Part shown: positions 55,497-64,000 of the stretch, in pieces
How the letters are laid out: every line of letters begins with the position of its first letter
Numbering within the stretch: the first letter of the stretch is position 1
NCBI GenBank assembly: GCA_900754795.1
Contig: CAAEEA010000081.1
Location: forward strand, 25,255-89,254
DNA from: Clostridia bacterium
GTDB taxonomy: Bacteria; Bacillota; Clostridia; Peptostreptococcales; Anaerovoracaceae
Direction of reading: 5' to 3'
DNA: 64,000 nucleotides
Notes under the pieces: model-generated
Databases searched by the model: none
What the model was told of the DNA's origin: nothing
What the model saw: the letters and a program-made list of their open reading frames with translations, nothing else
Translations under genes and position numbers: made by a program

Positions 55497-55582
55497 CTTA
55501 CCCCTTATTCTTCAAGTACCCAAAAATAATCATAAAAAACATGTTTTTATCATGAATACGGTATACTTGATCGAGGGGTAAG
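55497..55582. repeat. Segmented 86-bp dyad in the V-ATPase/whiA intergenic region
   Basis: Nested inverted repeats share nearly one centre: CTTACCCCT (55497-55505) with AGGGGTAAG (55574-55582), TCAAGTA (55512-55518) with TACTTGA (55564-55570), and a central palindrome AAAAACATGTTTTT (55535-55548). It lies between whiA and ntpF, both read leftwards, so it may be a whiA terminator, a leader or an operator. Confidence 0.7.
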
Positions 55583-55606
55583 AAAAAATGTTCTGATTAT
55601 TGGCTG

Positions 55607-56548
55607 TCACAGTTTTGAGGCAAGTTCTTCTATTTTTTTGAGTCTCCCGTTGATTCCGGATTTTTTCATGGGCGGATCGCACATCTCTCCCAGAGCGGCG
55701 ATAGTAGCCTCGGGATGTTCTTTCCGCAGCAGAGCCGCCTCCCGCAGTTTATCGGGCAGCCAGCCCAGTCCCCTGAGCTGTTCTATCTTTTCGATGGCCG
55801 AAAGCTGCTTCATCGCTGCCTCTACCGTCTTGTCAACGTTGGCGTTATCACAGTTGGCCTGTCTGTTTACTGTATTTTTTACAGATTTTTCAACCTGTAT
55901 GTTTTCCACCATCAGCGAATGAGTGTCTGCTCCCATTATGCCCAGGGTATCGCCCACGTAATCGGCTTTTTTCATATATACTATATATTTGTTTCCACGG
56001 CGGGATTCTTTTGCCTGAAGGTCGACAAATGAATTTATGAGCCTTCTTAGATCTCTGGCAAAAGTCTCCGTATGACAAACAAATTCAAGGTGATATGATT
56101 TTTCGGGATCCGACATGGTTCCGGCTCCCATGAAAACGCCTCTCAGATATGCTCTTTTGCAGCATTTGGTTCTGATAAGTCCGTCATATATTCCGTCGGA
56201 TATATAATTGTTTCCCTCACGCACCAGCAGTATCCCCGTCTCCCGGAGTATCTGCTCGCTGTGATTGTCCGCGTCTATGGTTATGCTGTATGAATATTTT
56301 TTGCCTACCGATACGGCTTCTCCGACGCTGAGGGTCGTTTCGATGTTAAAGTATTCCTGGATCAGCGTCTTGTAATGCCTTATGGCCGCGGGATTTTCAG
56401 ATGTGATTATTATATTGAATTTCCCGCCGCCGGCAAGGCCGATACTTCCGGAAACTCTGATAAATCCCGCTATCTCCGCCAGCTGGCAGCATTTTTTTTC
56501 GGGCCGTACTCTGGCCAGCTCGTTTTTTACTTCTGATGAAAAAGACAT
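55607..56548 (-). CDS. whiA: DNA-binding protein WhiA
   Basis: A 313-residue protein: N-terminal degenerate LAGLIDADG-like domain (FSSEVKNELARVRPEKKCC, AYLRGVFMGAGTMSDPEKSY) and a C-terminal helix-turn-helix (AALLRKEHPEATIAALGEM). WhiA is a conserved regulator of cell division, chromosome segregation and sporulation. RBS GGAAGGAG precedes the ATG. It normally follows rapZ-yvcK. Confidence 0.96.
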   Translation of the reverse strand: MSFSSEVKNELARVRPEKKCCQLAEIAGFIRVSGSIGLAGGGKFNIIITSENPAAIRHYKTLIQEYFNIETTLSVGEAVSVGKKYSYSITIDADNHSEQILRETGILLVREGNNYISDGIYDGLIRTKCCKRAYLRGVFMGAGTMSDPEKSYHLEFVCHTETFARDLRRLINSFVDLQAKESRRGNKYIVYMKKADYVGDTLGIMGADTHSLMVENIQVEKSVKNTVNRQANCDNANVDKTVEAAMKQLSAIEKIEQLRGLGWLPDKLREAALLRKEHPEATIAALGEMCDPPMKKSGINGRLKKIEELASKL

Positions 56549-56582
56549 GGAAAACTCCTTCCGGTTTTCGCGGTAAACAGTC

Positions 56583-56609
56583 AGAAAGCGCCGCGTTGCG
56601 GCGCTTTCT
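56583..56609 (-). terminator. Intrinsic terminator-like hairpin after kce
   Basis: A 12-bp perfect stem AGAAAGCGCCGC/GCGGCGCTTTCT (loop 3 bases) 18 bases past the kce stop and before whiA. The T run after it is weak, so read-through to whiA is possible. Confidence 0.65.
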
Positions 56610-56626
56610 TTGTTATATCACGTTTA

Positions 56627-57457
56627 TTATTTGCGTGGAGCAAGTCCGAGGATCTCTCTGGCCTCGTCCGGAGTCGCGATTTCTCTGCCAAGGAGCTTGG
56701 CGAGTTTAACAACTTTTTCTACCATTTCTCCGTTGGATTTTGCCAGAACACCTTTTTCAAGGTACAGGTTATCTTCAAATCCCACTCTTACATGACCGCC
56801 CATGCTGATTGTAGCGGCGGCAATATGCCAGGCGTTCTTGCCCAGGCCTGTAGCGGTCCATGTTGAACCTTCAGGAATGGATCCTACCATGTATACCAGG
56901 TCTCTTACCGTGGCGCTCATCTGTACGCCCAGTACGAAATCCCAGTGGATCGGCTTAGTCAGGAAGCCTTTTTTGTAAGCGGTCTTCATGGCTGTGTCGA
57001 TCATGCCCTTATCGAATACTTCACATTCAGGCTTGATGCCTCTTTCCTGCAAGATCTTGGCAAAGTTGATTATAGTGTTGTCTGTATTGGTGAATACTTC
57101 GTCTCCGCCGAAGTTGCAGGTACCGCAGTCAAGAGTGGCCATCTCAGGAGTAGGAACTACTTCTGTGGACTGTAATCTCTCCAGGTCTGTCATTCCTACA
57201 GCTCCGCCTGTGGAAGGCTGGATGATAACATCAGGACATTCTTTTCTGATGGCATCAATACATTCCTGGAATCTGCCCTTATCCTGGGTAGGAGTTCCGT
57301 CATCCCATCTTACATGCAGGTGGATCAGTGAAGCGCCGGCGTCATAAGCTGATTTTGCTTCTCTGGCTACTTCCTCTACAGTGTAAGGAACGTTAGGGTT
57401 CTGCTCTTTTGTTACTTCCGCGCCGCAAATGCACGCGCTGATGATCAATTTGTCCAT
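56627..57457 (-). CDS. kce: Beta-keto acid cleavage enzyme (3-keto-5-aminohexanoate cleavage type)
   Basis: About 276 residues of the BKACE family (DUF849): metal-binding HLHVRWDDG, IIQPSTGGAVGMT, CEVFDKGMI, and GGHVRVGFEDNLYLEKG. Kce condenses acetyl-CoA with 3-keto-5-aminohexanoate in lysine fermentation, giving acetoacetate and 3-aminobutyryl-CoA. The ATG at 57457 follows AAAGGAGAT. No other lysine-fermentation gene is in the window, so the substrate is not certain. Confidence 0.88.
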   Translation of the reverse strand: MDKLIISACICGAEVTKEQNPNVPYTVEEVAREAKSAYDAGASLIHLHVRWDDGTPTQDKGRFQECIDAIRKECPDVIIQPSTGGAVGMTDLERLQSTEVVPTPEMATLDCGTCNFGGDEVFTNTDNTIINFAKILQERGIKPECEVFDKGMIDTAMKTAYKKGFLTKPIHWDFVLGVQMSATVRDLVYMVGSIPEGSTWTATGLGKNAWHIAAATISMGGHVRVGFEDNLYLEKGVLAKSNGEMVEKVVKLAKLLGREIATPDEAREILGLAPRK

Positions 57458-57512
57458 GTCTTGTATATCTCCTTTATTCACATTGAAATTATGACCTTAG
57501 ATTATTATAACA

Positions 57513-58364
57513 CTATAGCTCGCGGTGTTCAAGAGTTACACGCCAGCCCTCCGCGGTAAAAATCCTGTAAAATTCATTGGCTAAAGTCACTGACCTGTGC
57601 TGGCCGCCGGTGCAGCCGAAAGCTATGGTAAGGCTGTATTTTCCCTCTTTTACGTAAGCGGGCACAAGTCTTGTTATTATTTCGCGAAACCTGTTGACAA
57701 ATTCTTTTGTCACATCCTGTCTGAGCACATACTGAGCGACTTTTTTGTTGTTTCCGGTCAGTTTTTTGAGACTGGAGACATAATAGGGATTCGGAATAAA
57801 CCTGACGTCCACTACCCAGTCAGCCTCCAGCGGCATACCGTGCTTATATCCGAAGGACATGATATTGAGGACGAAAGAATCGTGTTTTGTCTTTGTTCCG
57901 AAGAATTTGTCCAGCTCGGAATTCAGTTCCGCGACTTTGAGGCTGGAAGTATCTATCACAAAATTGGCGTGATTCCTCAGCTCGGTCAGTTCTTCCCGCT
58001 CTTTCTGTATAGCTTCTCTCGTCATCAGTCCCGAGGCAAGGGGATGACTTCTTCTGGCCTCGTTGAAGCGGCGTATCAGTGTCTCGTCAGAAGCCTCGAT
58101 AAACAGAATCTTGAAGTCGATATTTATATCATCTTCCATTGAAACCATCATTTCTTTGAGGTCGCCGAAAAACTGACCGCCCCTGATGTCTACGACAAAA
58201 GCGGCTTTCTCGATCCTGCGCTTGCCTGTCATGGCCAGATCTATAAAATTTCTGATGAGCGCCGGCGGCATATTGTCGATACAATAATATCCCTTATCTT
58301 CAAACCAGTCGGCCGCTTTGGTCTTTCCCGCCCCGGAAAGGCCTGTTATGATTACGACTTCCAT
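57513..58364 (-). CDS. rapZ: RNase adapter protein RapZ / YvcJ-type nucleotide-binding protein
   Basis: A 283-residue P-loop protein: MEVVIITGLSGAGKTKAADW, GYYCIDNMPP, VVDVRFIPNPY and the C-terminal IAFGCTGGQHRSV. In Firmicutes (YvcJ) it hydrolyses GTP; in E. coli RapZ controls glucosamine-6-phosphate synthesis. It sits in the murB-PHP-rapZ...whiA cluster. Confidence 0.95.
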   Translation of the reverse strand: MEVVIITGLSGAGKTKAADWFEDKGYYCIDNMPPALIRNFIDLAMTGKRRIEKAAFVVDIRGGQFFGDLKEMMVSMEDDINIDFKILFIEASDETLIRRFNEARRSHPLASGLMTREAIQKEREELTELRNHANFVIDTSSLKVAELNSELDKFFGTKTKHDSFVLNIMSFGYKHGMPLEADWVVDVRFIPNPYYVSSLKKLTGNNKKVAQYVLRQDVTKEFVNRFREIITRLVPAYVKEGKYSLTIAFGCTGGQHRSVTLANEFYRIFTAEGWRVTLEHREL

Positions 58365-58399
58365 ATGTACCCCTTTCTCTGCCTGAACAACGGGTTAAA

Positions 58400-59152
58400 T
58401 TAAATCTTCTCTATATTGACGATACGCTCCGGGTCAAGTCCGGCGCTGAGAGCCCTTATAAGGGGTTCTTTAAATTCTCCTACTTTTTCCGGAACGTGAG
58501 CGTCACTGCTGATGACGAATTTCACATCAAATCCCGCGGCCACTTTTATTTCCTCCGCGGTCAGATGTCTGTGCCTGGCGTTTATCTCTATCATGGTGCC
58601 TGTATCACAGCAGGCGGCGGCTATATCGTGAATATCAAAAGGCCCTTTGTCTCCCGGGTGGGTGAGGATGTCTATCTTGTTTTCATACAGGGCTTTAAGT
58701 ATCATATCTGTATTTTTTACGAGCAGTGTCGAGGATGATCCTCCGAAAGCTCCCGTCCTGCTGTACAGATAATTGGGTATCATCCCCGCTCTCATTATAC
58801 CGAAATGATACCCGGCAAGCAGTATGTCAAACTGTTCCTTATCTTCCTCTGTCACGTCAAGATATGGCGGGATCCTGAGCGTATTCGCCTCAACGCCCAG
58901 AAGCACTTTTACCGACGGATATACAGATCTCAGCCTTTCGATCTCGGAGCGCATCTGGGGGATCCTGTCCATTTTAAGTCCGTATGTCAGGTGTCCCGGT
59001 CCGTGATCGGTGATGGCTACGGAACGCAGCCCTTTTGCCGCGGCCGTTCTGACATTGTCTTCGATGCTTCCCTTTCCGTGTGAAAACACGGTGTGGGTGT
59101 GATGGTCATATATCATCCGGTACTGTCCGGCGATTTTTTCGTAGTTATCCAA
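58400..59152 (-). CDS. PHP-domain phosphoesterase (YcdX-like)
   Basis: A 250-residue PHP metal hydrolase: YDHHTHTVFSHGKG, AITDHGPGHL, LLGVEANTL, ILTHPGDKG and the final VISSDAHVPE. The start is TTG at 59152, 9 bases from GGAGG and overlapping the end of murB by 8 bases. The substrate is unknown. Confidence 0.9.
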   Translation of the reverse strand: MDNYEKIAGQYRMIYDHHTHTVFSHGKGSIEDNVRTAAAKGLRSVAITDHGPGHLTYGLKMDRIPQMRSEIERLRSVYPSVKVLLGVEANTLRIPPYLDVTEEDKEQFDILLAGYHFGIMRAGMIPNYLYSRTGAFGGSSSTLLVKNTDMILKALYENKIDILTHPGDKGPFDIHDIAAACCDTGTMIEINARHRHLTAEEIKVAAGFDVKFVISSDAHVPEKVGEFKEPLIRALSAGLDPERIVNIEKI

Positions 59153-60068
59153 TTATTCTTACCTCCGGCTGGAGCATTACTCCCTTCTTATCATATACCG
59201 TATTTTGCACCAGTGTAATCAGGTCGATTATATCGGTGGCTGTAGCTCCCCCGCGGTTTATGATAAATCCGCTGTGAAGCGTCGACACCTGCGCCCCGCC
59301 TATGGAAACGCCTTTGAGACCGGCTTCTTCTATGAGTTTTCCGGCGAAATACCCCTCCGGCCTCTTAAAGGTACTCCCTGCTGACGGGAAATTTACAGGC
59401 TGCTTGCTGTTTCGCTTTTCACCGAGCTCTTTCATCGTCGCGGCTATGAGCTCTCTTTTGCCGGCGGCAAGCTTTATTCCCGCTTCCACAGCTATATAGC
59501 CGTTTTTCTGAAGTATGCCCGTGCGGTAGCCAAATTCCATTTCGTCACATGTGAATATCTTTTCTTCGCTTCCGTCAGGAGAAAGCGCTCTGACCCATCT
59601 TACCACGTCTTTCATTTCTCCGCCGTAGGCTCCGGCGTTCATAAACAGAGCGCCGCCCAGGCTGCCCGGTATTCCGGAGGCAAATTCAAACCCGGTAAGA
59701 CTGTTTTCGAGGGCTCTCCTTGCAATGGCCGAAAGCAGCAGAGAGGCGCCGCACCTGAGTTCTTCACCGTCTGCCTCCATATTTTTGAATCCTTCGGAAA
59801 GTCTGATAACCATTCCGTCGTAACCGCTGTCCCTGAAAAGCGTGTTGCTTCCGTTTCCGAGTATCATATGGGGAACATCTTTTTCCGCCGCGGCAAAAAG
59901 TGTCTCTCTTAGCTGCTCTTCATCGCGGGGGCTTGCCATGAGAGCTGCCTTTCCTCCCGCTCTGAAAGACGTCAGGCGGCTCATATCAGCTTCTGCCTCA
60001 ATTTCGATATTTTTCTTCTCCAGCCGTTCTTTCAGTTCCTCCAGCCGGTACGCAAGCTTCTTTTCCAA
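59145..60068 (-). CDS. murB: UDP-N-acetylenolpyruvoylglucosamine reductase MurB
   Basis: A 307-residue FAD enzyme: LTSFRAGGKAALM, ILGNGSNTLFRDSGYDG, ASGIPGSLGGALFMNAGAYG and FPSAGSTFKRPEGYFAGKLI. It makes UDP-MurNAc for peptidoglycan. The start is TTG at 60068 with GGAGG 6 bases upstream, so it overlaps the AI-2E-family gene by 71 bases. Confidence 0.95.
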   Translation of the reverse strand: MEKKLAYRLEELKERLEKKNIEIEAEADMSRLTSFRAGGKAALMASPRDEEQLRETLFAAAEKDVPHMILGNGSNTLFRDSGYDGMVIRLSEGFKNMEADGEELRCGASLLLSAIARRALENSLTGFEFASGIPGSLGGALFMNAGAYGGEMKDVVRWVRALSPDGSEEKIFTCDEMEFGYRTGILQKNGYIAVEAGIKLAAGKRELIAATMKELGEKRNSKQPVNFPSAGSTFKRPEGYFAGKLIEEAGLKGVSIGGAQVSTLHSGFIINRGGATATDIIDLITLVQNTVYDKKGVMLQPEVRIIG

Positions 60069-61302
60069 AGATTTCCTCCTTGTTTATCCGATATTTATCA
60101 AAATTTTCATAGACTTCTGTCTTTGTCGAATATTTTTTCTTTTCGAGTCTTCCGTTTATCAGTCTCGCCAGATATATATAGATGACAGCCATTGTAGGCA
60201 CTCCGAGAATCATTCCCGGCAGTCCGAAAAGCCCTCCGCCGACGATGATGGCAAAAAGCACCCAGAAGCTGGCGAGGCGGGTCGTCTTGCCGAGTATCTT
60301 AGGGGCGATTATATTTCCGTCTATCTGCTGAAGCACGAGAATAAGTATAACGAATTTGAGCGCCGCCCACGGATCAATGAACAACAGCAGTATACCCGAA
60401 GGCAGAGCCCCGATAAACGGACCGAAAAATGGTATCACGTCCGTTATGCCTACCACCACGCTTATAAGCAGAGCAAACGGAAGATCCAGTATGCTCATGA
60501 CTATAAAACACATTATGCCTACTATGGTGGAATCTATTATCTTTCCGCTGATGAATCCGCCAAATGTGTCGTGGCAGATTTCTCCGAACTCAAATATTTC
60601 TGATGCTTTTCTTTCTGAAAACATCGCCAGGACAATTTTTTTTGCCTGAGCTAAAAATATTTCCTTGCTGTTGAGAAAATAAAGGCAGATCACAAAGGCA
60701 ACAAATATGTCTATCACGACGCCCACCGTACCGAGAATCCCTTCCGATACGCTTGTCAGCACAACTTCCGCTCCCGGCAGAAAATGATTCTGTCCCCAGT
60801 CGAGCAGAGCCTGAGAGGCGTCTTGCAGGCGGCCTTCTATAAGACTGGCGAGAGCAGGGTTTTCAACGATATTTTTTTCTACCCACTCTGTAAGCCCGTC
60901 TATGTACCGGGGCGCTTCTTCAACAAGACCTATGGCGCTTCTCACCAGTTCCGGTATGATCAGCATCAGGAACCCGACTATCACCAGCATCAGCACGGCA
61001 AAAGAGACAAGACTTGCCGTCAGTCTGGCTATCTTATAATCTCTTACATAGCTCTTTGTATATCCTCTGTCAACTTTATATACCGCTCTGAGCGTACCGT
61101 TATATATGGGGCAGAGCAGATAAGCCATGATTATGCCCAGGTAAAAGGGCGTCAGTATATCGTTGACCGTTCCGACGATCTCGCGCACTTTGTCGGTGCT
61201 GTACATCATATAATAACAAAGAAGCAGACCAAGGCCGGCGGTGAATACCGCAAGACCGGTCCTGACATATCTGCTCCTTATCTTTTTTCTTCTCTCTTCC
61301 AT
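59998..61302 (-). CDS. AI-2E family membrane transporter
   Basis: A 434-residue membrane protein of the YdiK/PerM/TqsA family: two N-terminal helices, a soluble loop (about 110-190), further helices with DVIPFFGPFIGALPSGILLL and the WVLFAIIVGGGLFGLPGMIL segment. The last 60 residues are a charged tail. The substrate is unknown; family members have been linked to autoinducer or ion export. Confidence 0.9.
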   Translation of the reverse strand: MEERRKKIRSRYVRTGLAVFTAGLGLLLCYYMMYSTDKVREIVGTVNDILTPFYLGIIMAYLLCPIYNGTLRAVYKVDRGYTKSYVRDYKIARLTASLVSFAVLMLVIVGFLMLIIPELVRSAIGLVEEAPRYIDGLTEWVEKNIVENPALASLIEGRLQDASQALLDWGQNHFLPGAEVVLTSVSEGILGTVGVVIDIFVAFVICLYFLNSKEIFLAQAKKIVLAMFSERKASEIFEFGEICHDTFGGFISGKIIDSTIVGIMCFIVMSILDLPFALLISVVVGITDVIPFFGPFIGALPSGILLLFIDPWAALKFVILILVLQQIDGNIIAPKILGKTTRLASFWVLFAIIVGGGLFGLPGMILGVPTMAVIYIYLARLINGRLEKKKYSTKTEVYENFDKYRINKEEIFGKEACVPAGGTERTAGEEKYRN

Positions 61303-61345
61303 GATCTCTCTCCTAAAATATCTCCGGATTTATAATACCCCAAGT

Positions 61346-62071
61346 TCAATATCTGGTCAACTGCGTCATTAGCTTAAGTCTTTTGAGAACCGCTTTTTCA
61401 AGTTCTTCGGCGCACTCTTCGTGATTTCCGGTTTTCAGGTATTTTTCTGTCATCATGTTATAATCCTGTTCTCTCATACAGAATGTAACAAGCGGATATC
61501 CCCTGGTTATAAGATAATATGCAGCCGCGGTTCTCGCCAGAAGCCTGTCCCTTTCCCCATAGGGAACAATCTCCGCGATCATGTCATGTATGGCCGCCGC
61601 GCTCAGAAAACATTCTTCTGTCTGAGGCTCCGCTTCGTCCGCTTTTATGAAAAGCGCCGCAAGCTCATCCATCTTCTCCGGTATCTGGGCAGGATGAGGA
61701 GGAACATAATTAAGTTCGCTGATCATCACGGTTTTTTTGCGGTACTCCGGTATGCCTCCGTAGATAACGCCGGCTATCTCTCTTACAAGATTCAGTTCAG
61801 GCTCTCTCTTCATGGAAAAAAACCTCCAGAGCGCAGGTACAAGATCTCCTGTTCTCCTGACCATTATGTGTTCGTCTATTGATACGTCAGCGCATACTTC
61901 CCCGGCAAATATCGCCTGTATCTGCCCTTTTGCCAGCAATGAACCTTCCAGCTCCATACTGCTGTTCAGCCACTCCTCCTGTTCTATCTGACGCAAGTAG
62001 CTTTTAAGTTCTGCCGTGAAAGGCATGTGATTTTTAAGTATCACCATTTTTTTCCTGATTTCACGCAGCAT
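61346..62071 (-). CDS. Degenerate Fic-domain protein
   Basis: About 241 residues from the ATG at 62071, which has GGAGGAG 6 bases upstream (a longer frame starts at a TTG at 62119). The Fic layout is visible: an inhibitory-helix-like SSMELEG near 38, IPEYRKKTVM and NYVPPHPAQIPEKMDEL before the core, then the helix of the active site. Where active Fic enzymes have HPFxDGNGRxxR this protein has VPYGERDRLLAR (169-180), lacking the catalytic His and the phosphate-binding GNGR. AMP transfer is unlikely. Function unknown. Confidence 0.72.
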   Translation of the reverse strand: MLREIRKKMVILKNHMPFTAELKSYLRQIEQEEWLNSSMELEGSLLAKGQIQAIFAGEVCADVSIDEHIMVRRTGDLVPALWRFFSMKREPELNLVREIAGVIYGGIPEYRKKTVMISELNYVPPHPAQIPEKMDELAALFIKADEAEPQTEECFLSAAAIHDMIAEIVPYGERDRLLARTAAAYYLITRGYPLVTFCMREQDYNMMTEKYLKTGNHEECAEELEKAVLKRLKLMTQLTRY

Positions 62072-62166
62072 ACCGGTCTCCTCCAAGACTTTTCTTATAT
62101 CTTTTATTTTATCATACAATATTTTCTTTTTCTATGTTATACTATAATTCAGGAAAGGATAATTTT

Positions 62167-62775
62167 ATGAAAATCTTAGTCATAAGCGATACTCACGGAA
62201 ACCTGGAAAAATTCAAAGAAGTCCTGAACAAATTAAAAAAAGAGAGCCCGGTGGACATGATCGTCCACTGCGGCGATTATTATAACGACGCCATGGCCAT
62301 ACGCCGGTACAGCGGTGTTCCTGTAACCGCCGTCAAAGGAAACTGTGACAACGAGTTTTCTGAAAACGGATACGCCGTGCTCAGCACAGAAGCGGGAGAC
62401 CTGCTGATAACCCACGGCCACATGGAAAACGTGGGCAGCAGCCTGCAGCGTCTCTTTTACAAAACGCTGGAATACGGCTGCGTCGGCGCTCTTTTCGGTC
62501 ATACTCACAGGGCGGTGTTCACAGAACTTGAAGATCCCCAGAGCGATGACGGCGGCAAGATCCTGATGATGAATCCCGGAAGCCTGCCCCGCCCCAGAGA
62601 CGGATCCGGCGGTACTTTCGGCCTTATCAAGACATCTGAGGCCGGCATCTCCGGCAGAATATTAAGATACGATGAATTCATGGACGAAAAAAAAGAATCC
62701 GGAACAGGAAAAGATTCAAAAAGCCCGAAATCCGGACGGCTGAGACGTCTGTTAAACTACAGCGACAGATTTTAA
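62167..62775 (+). CDS. YfcE/MJ0936-family metallophosphodiesterase
   Basis: A 202-residue calcineurin-like enzyme: [39 protein letters not shown] and FGHTHRAVF supply the two metal sites. It probably hydrolyses phosphodiesters. The ATG at 62167 follows AAAGGAT; the frame is open further upstream but lacks a ribosome site. A TATAAT lies at 62143-62148. It precedes dsdA by 16 bases. Confidence 0.9.
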   Translation: MKILVISDTHGNLEKFKEVLNKLKKESPVDMIVHCGDYYNDAMAIRRYSGVPVTAVKGNCDNEFSENGYAVLSTEAGDLLITHGHMENVGSSLQRLFYKTLEYGCVGALFGHTHRAVFTELEDPQSDDGGKILMMNPGSLPRPRDGSGGTFGLIKTSEAGISGRILRYDEFMDEKKESGTGKDSKSPKSGRLRRLLNYSDRF

Positions 62776-62791
62776 CAATTCGGAGGTAAAT

Positions 62792-64000
62792 ATGGACATC
62801 AAAAAGATTATGGTTGCTCATCCCGAGATCCATAAAATGGCGGACTATGAAGAGATTTTCTGGATCAATCCCCGCGCGTCCCGTATCACGGGTCAAAAGG
62901 CCGCTCTGCCTTTTGGCATGGATGATATCAACGACGCGGAGGCCCGCCTTCTGCGCTTCGCGCCTTATATCGCAAAAGCGTTTCCCGAAACGGCCCGTTC
63001 CGGCGGTATCATAGAATCAAAACTCACAGAGATACCTAAGATGAAGCCGGCTCTTGCCCACATGTGCGGTGATTTTGAAGGACGGCTTTATCTCAAATGT
63101 GACAGTCATCTGCCGATATCAGGATCCATCAAAGCCCGCGGCGGCATATATGAAGTCCTTAAACTTGCTGAAACTATAGCTGTCAGAGAAGGTATGCTGA
63201 CTTTGGACGACGATTATTCCAAACTTGACAGCGACGAATTCAGAAAGCTCTTTGGCAAATATTCCGTAGCCGTCGGCTCCACCGGCAATCTCGGTCTTTC
63301 TATCGGCATCATCAGCGCCAAGCTGGGGTTTGACGTTACGGTTCACATGTCTGCCGACGCCCGTCAGTGGAAAAAGGATCTGCTCAGAGCAAAGGGAGCC
63401 ACCGTGATCGAATATCCCGACGATTATCAGAAAGCAGTGGCTGAGGGGCGCAAAGAGGCCGCCTCTGATCCGATGTGCCACTTTGTGGACGATGAAGGTT
63501 CAAAAGACCTCTTCCTCGGTTATTCCGTAGCCGCCAAAAGACTGATTCCGCAGCTGAAAGAAGCCGGTATCACCGTCGATGAGGATCATCCCCTGTTTGT
63601 CTATATTCCATGCGGCGTAGGCGGCGCTCCCGGCGGAGTCGCTTTCGGTCTTAAAGAAATGCTCGGAGACAGCGTTCACATACTTTTTGCCGAGCCCACC
63701 CATGCCCCTTGCATGACTCTCGGCCTGATAACAGGCCTCCACGACGGCATATCGGTCAGGGACATCGGCATAGACGGCGTCACTGACGCCGACGGTCTGG
63801 CGGTAGGCCGCCCGTCCAAGCTGGTAGGCACCATAATGGATACTCTCCTTGACGCCTGCTACACCATAGACGACGCGAAACTGTACCCGTTCCTTACCCA
63901 GCTTGCAGACAGAGAAAAGATATATATCGAACCTTCTTCATGCGCGACGTTCACCGGTCCTTCTCTTGCCGCTTCATCCGCCGAATATATTGAAAAATTC
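62792..64000 (+). CDS. dsdA: D-serine ammonia-lyase (3' end beyond window)
   Basis: 403 codons are in the window, open to the edge. PLP lysine 114 in [15 protein letters not shown], glycine loop [28 protein letters not shown] and DGLAVGRPS identify DsdA, about 440 residues in E. coli. It converts D-serine to pyruvate and ammonia. RBS GGAGG precedes the ATG. Probably co-transcribed with the phosphodiesterase. Confidence 0.95.
   Translation, partial: MDIKKIMVAHPEIHKMADYEEIFWINPRASRITGQKAALPFGMDDINDAEARLLRFAPYIAKAFPETARSGGIIESKLTEIPKMKPALAHMCGDFEGRLYLKCDSHLPISGSIKARGGIYEVLKLAETIAVREGMLTLDDDYSKLDSDEFRKLFGKYSVAVGSTGNLGLSIGIISAKLGFDVTVHMSADARQWKKDLLRAKGATVIEYPDDYQKAVAEGRKEAASDPMCHFVDDEGSKDLFLGYSVAAKRLIPQLKEAGITVDEDHPLFVYIPCGVGGAPGGVAFGLKEMLGDSVHILFAEPTHAPCMTLGLITGLHDGISVRDIGIDGVTDADGLAVGRPSKLVGTIMDTLLDACYTIDDAKLYPFLTQLADREKIYIEPSSCATFTGPSLAASSAEYIEKF

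Overview
The window looks like chromosomal DNA of an anaerobic, endospore-forming Clostridia-type Firmicute, probably from an animal gut. Sporulation genes are present: a partial spoIIGA at the left edge, cotJABC, whiA and a PdaA-type deacetylase. Anaerobic metabolism is suggested by a V/A-type ATPase operon with a Na+-binding signature, many 4Fe-4S proteins and a beta-keto acid cleavage enzyme of the lysine-fermentation type. A bile-salt-hydrolase-family gene points to the gut. A family-level placement near Anaerovoracaceae/Family XIII is only a guess. Gene density is high, most genes lie on the minus strand, and no phage, insertion sequence or CRISPR array was seen.

Layout, left to right. 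1-1.9 kb: spoIIGA and the infC-rpmI-rplT operon, with an attenuator leader and an ATT start. 1.96-7.4 kb: a catabolic-looking operon (gtrA, tetR, class III aminotransferase, FGGY kinase, two aldolase-family genes) behind a palindromic operator. 7.5-9.1 kb: ferredoxin and TIGR04076-type genes divergent from a Crp/Fnr regulator. 9.2-10.2 kb: tRNA-Arg and lexA. 10.2-12.8 kb: acyl-CoA ligase and a catalytically altered acyltransferase. 12.9-17.2 kb: potABCD with an XRE-cupin regulator. 18.4-20.9 kb: a secreted GH25 lysozyme carrying a dockerin, next to a membrane-anchored protein with a cohesin-like domain. 21-28.6 kb: aldo/keto reductase, small alarmone synthetase, an MBOAT/SGNH acyl-transfer operon, and a KdpDE-like two-component system. 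28.7-35.5 kb: cotJABC, a secreted nuclease, pdaA-like gene, MFS transporter, GAPDH and threonine aldolase. 35.6-42.2 kb: bile salt hydrolase family protein, a flavodoxin/DUF362/TetR operon with twin operators, MATE, rlmD and mobA. 42.3-46.8 kb: a soluble DMSO-reductase-type operon whose catalytic subunit carries an N-terminal TorD-like chaperone domain. 46.9-55.4 kb: ntpFIKECGABD. 55.6-61.3 kb: whiA, kce, rapZ, PHP, murB and an AI-2E-family membrane protein. 61.3-64 kb: a degenerate Fic protein, a YfcE-like phosphodiesterase and a partial dsdA.

The strongest candidates for undescribed biology are the cohesin-dockerin lysozyme pair, which sits on a shared AT-rich tract; the chaperone-molybdoenzyme fusion with an NAD(P)H-type flavoprotein and no Tat signal or membrane anchor; the tetR-controlled aminotransferase/kinase/aldolase operon with one metal-site-less aldolase paralogue; and the pseudo-Fic protein. 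All functional statements come from reading translated motifs by eye; no database search was run.
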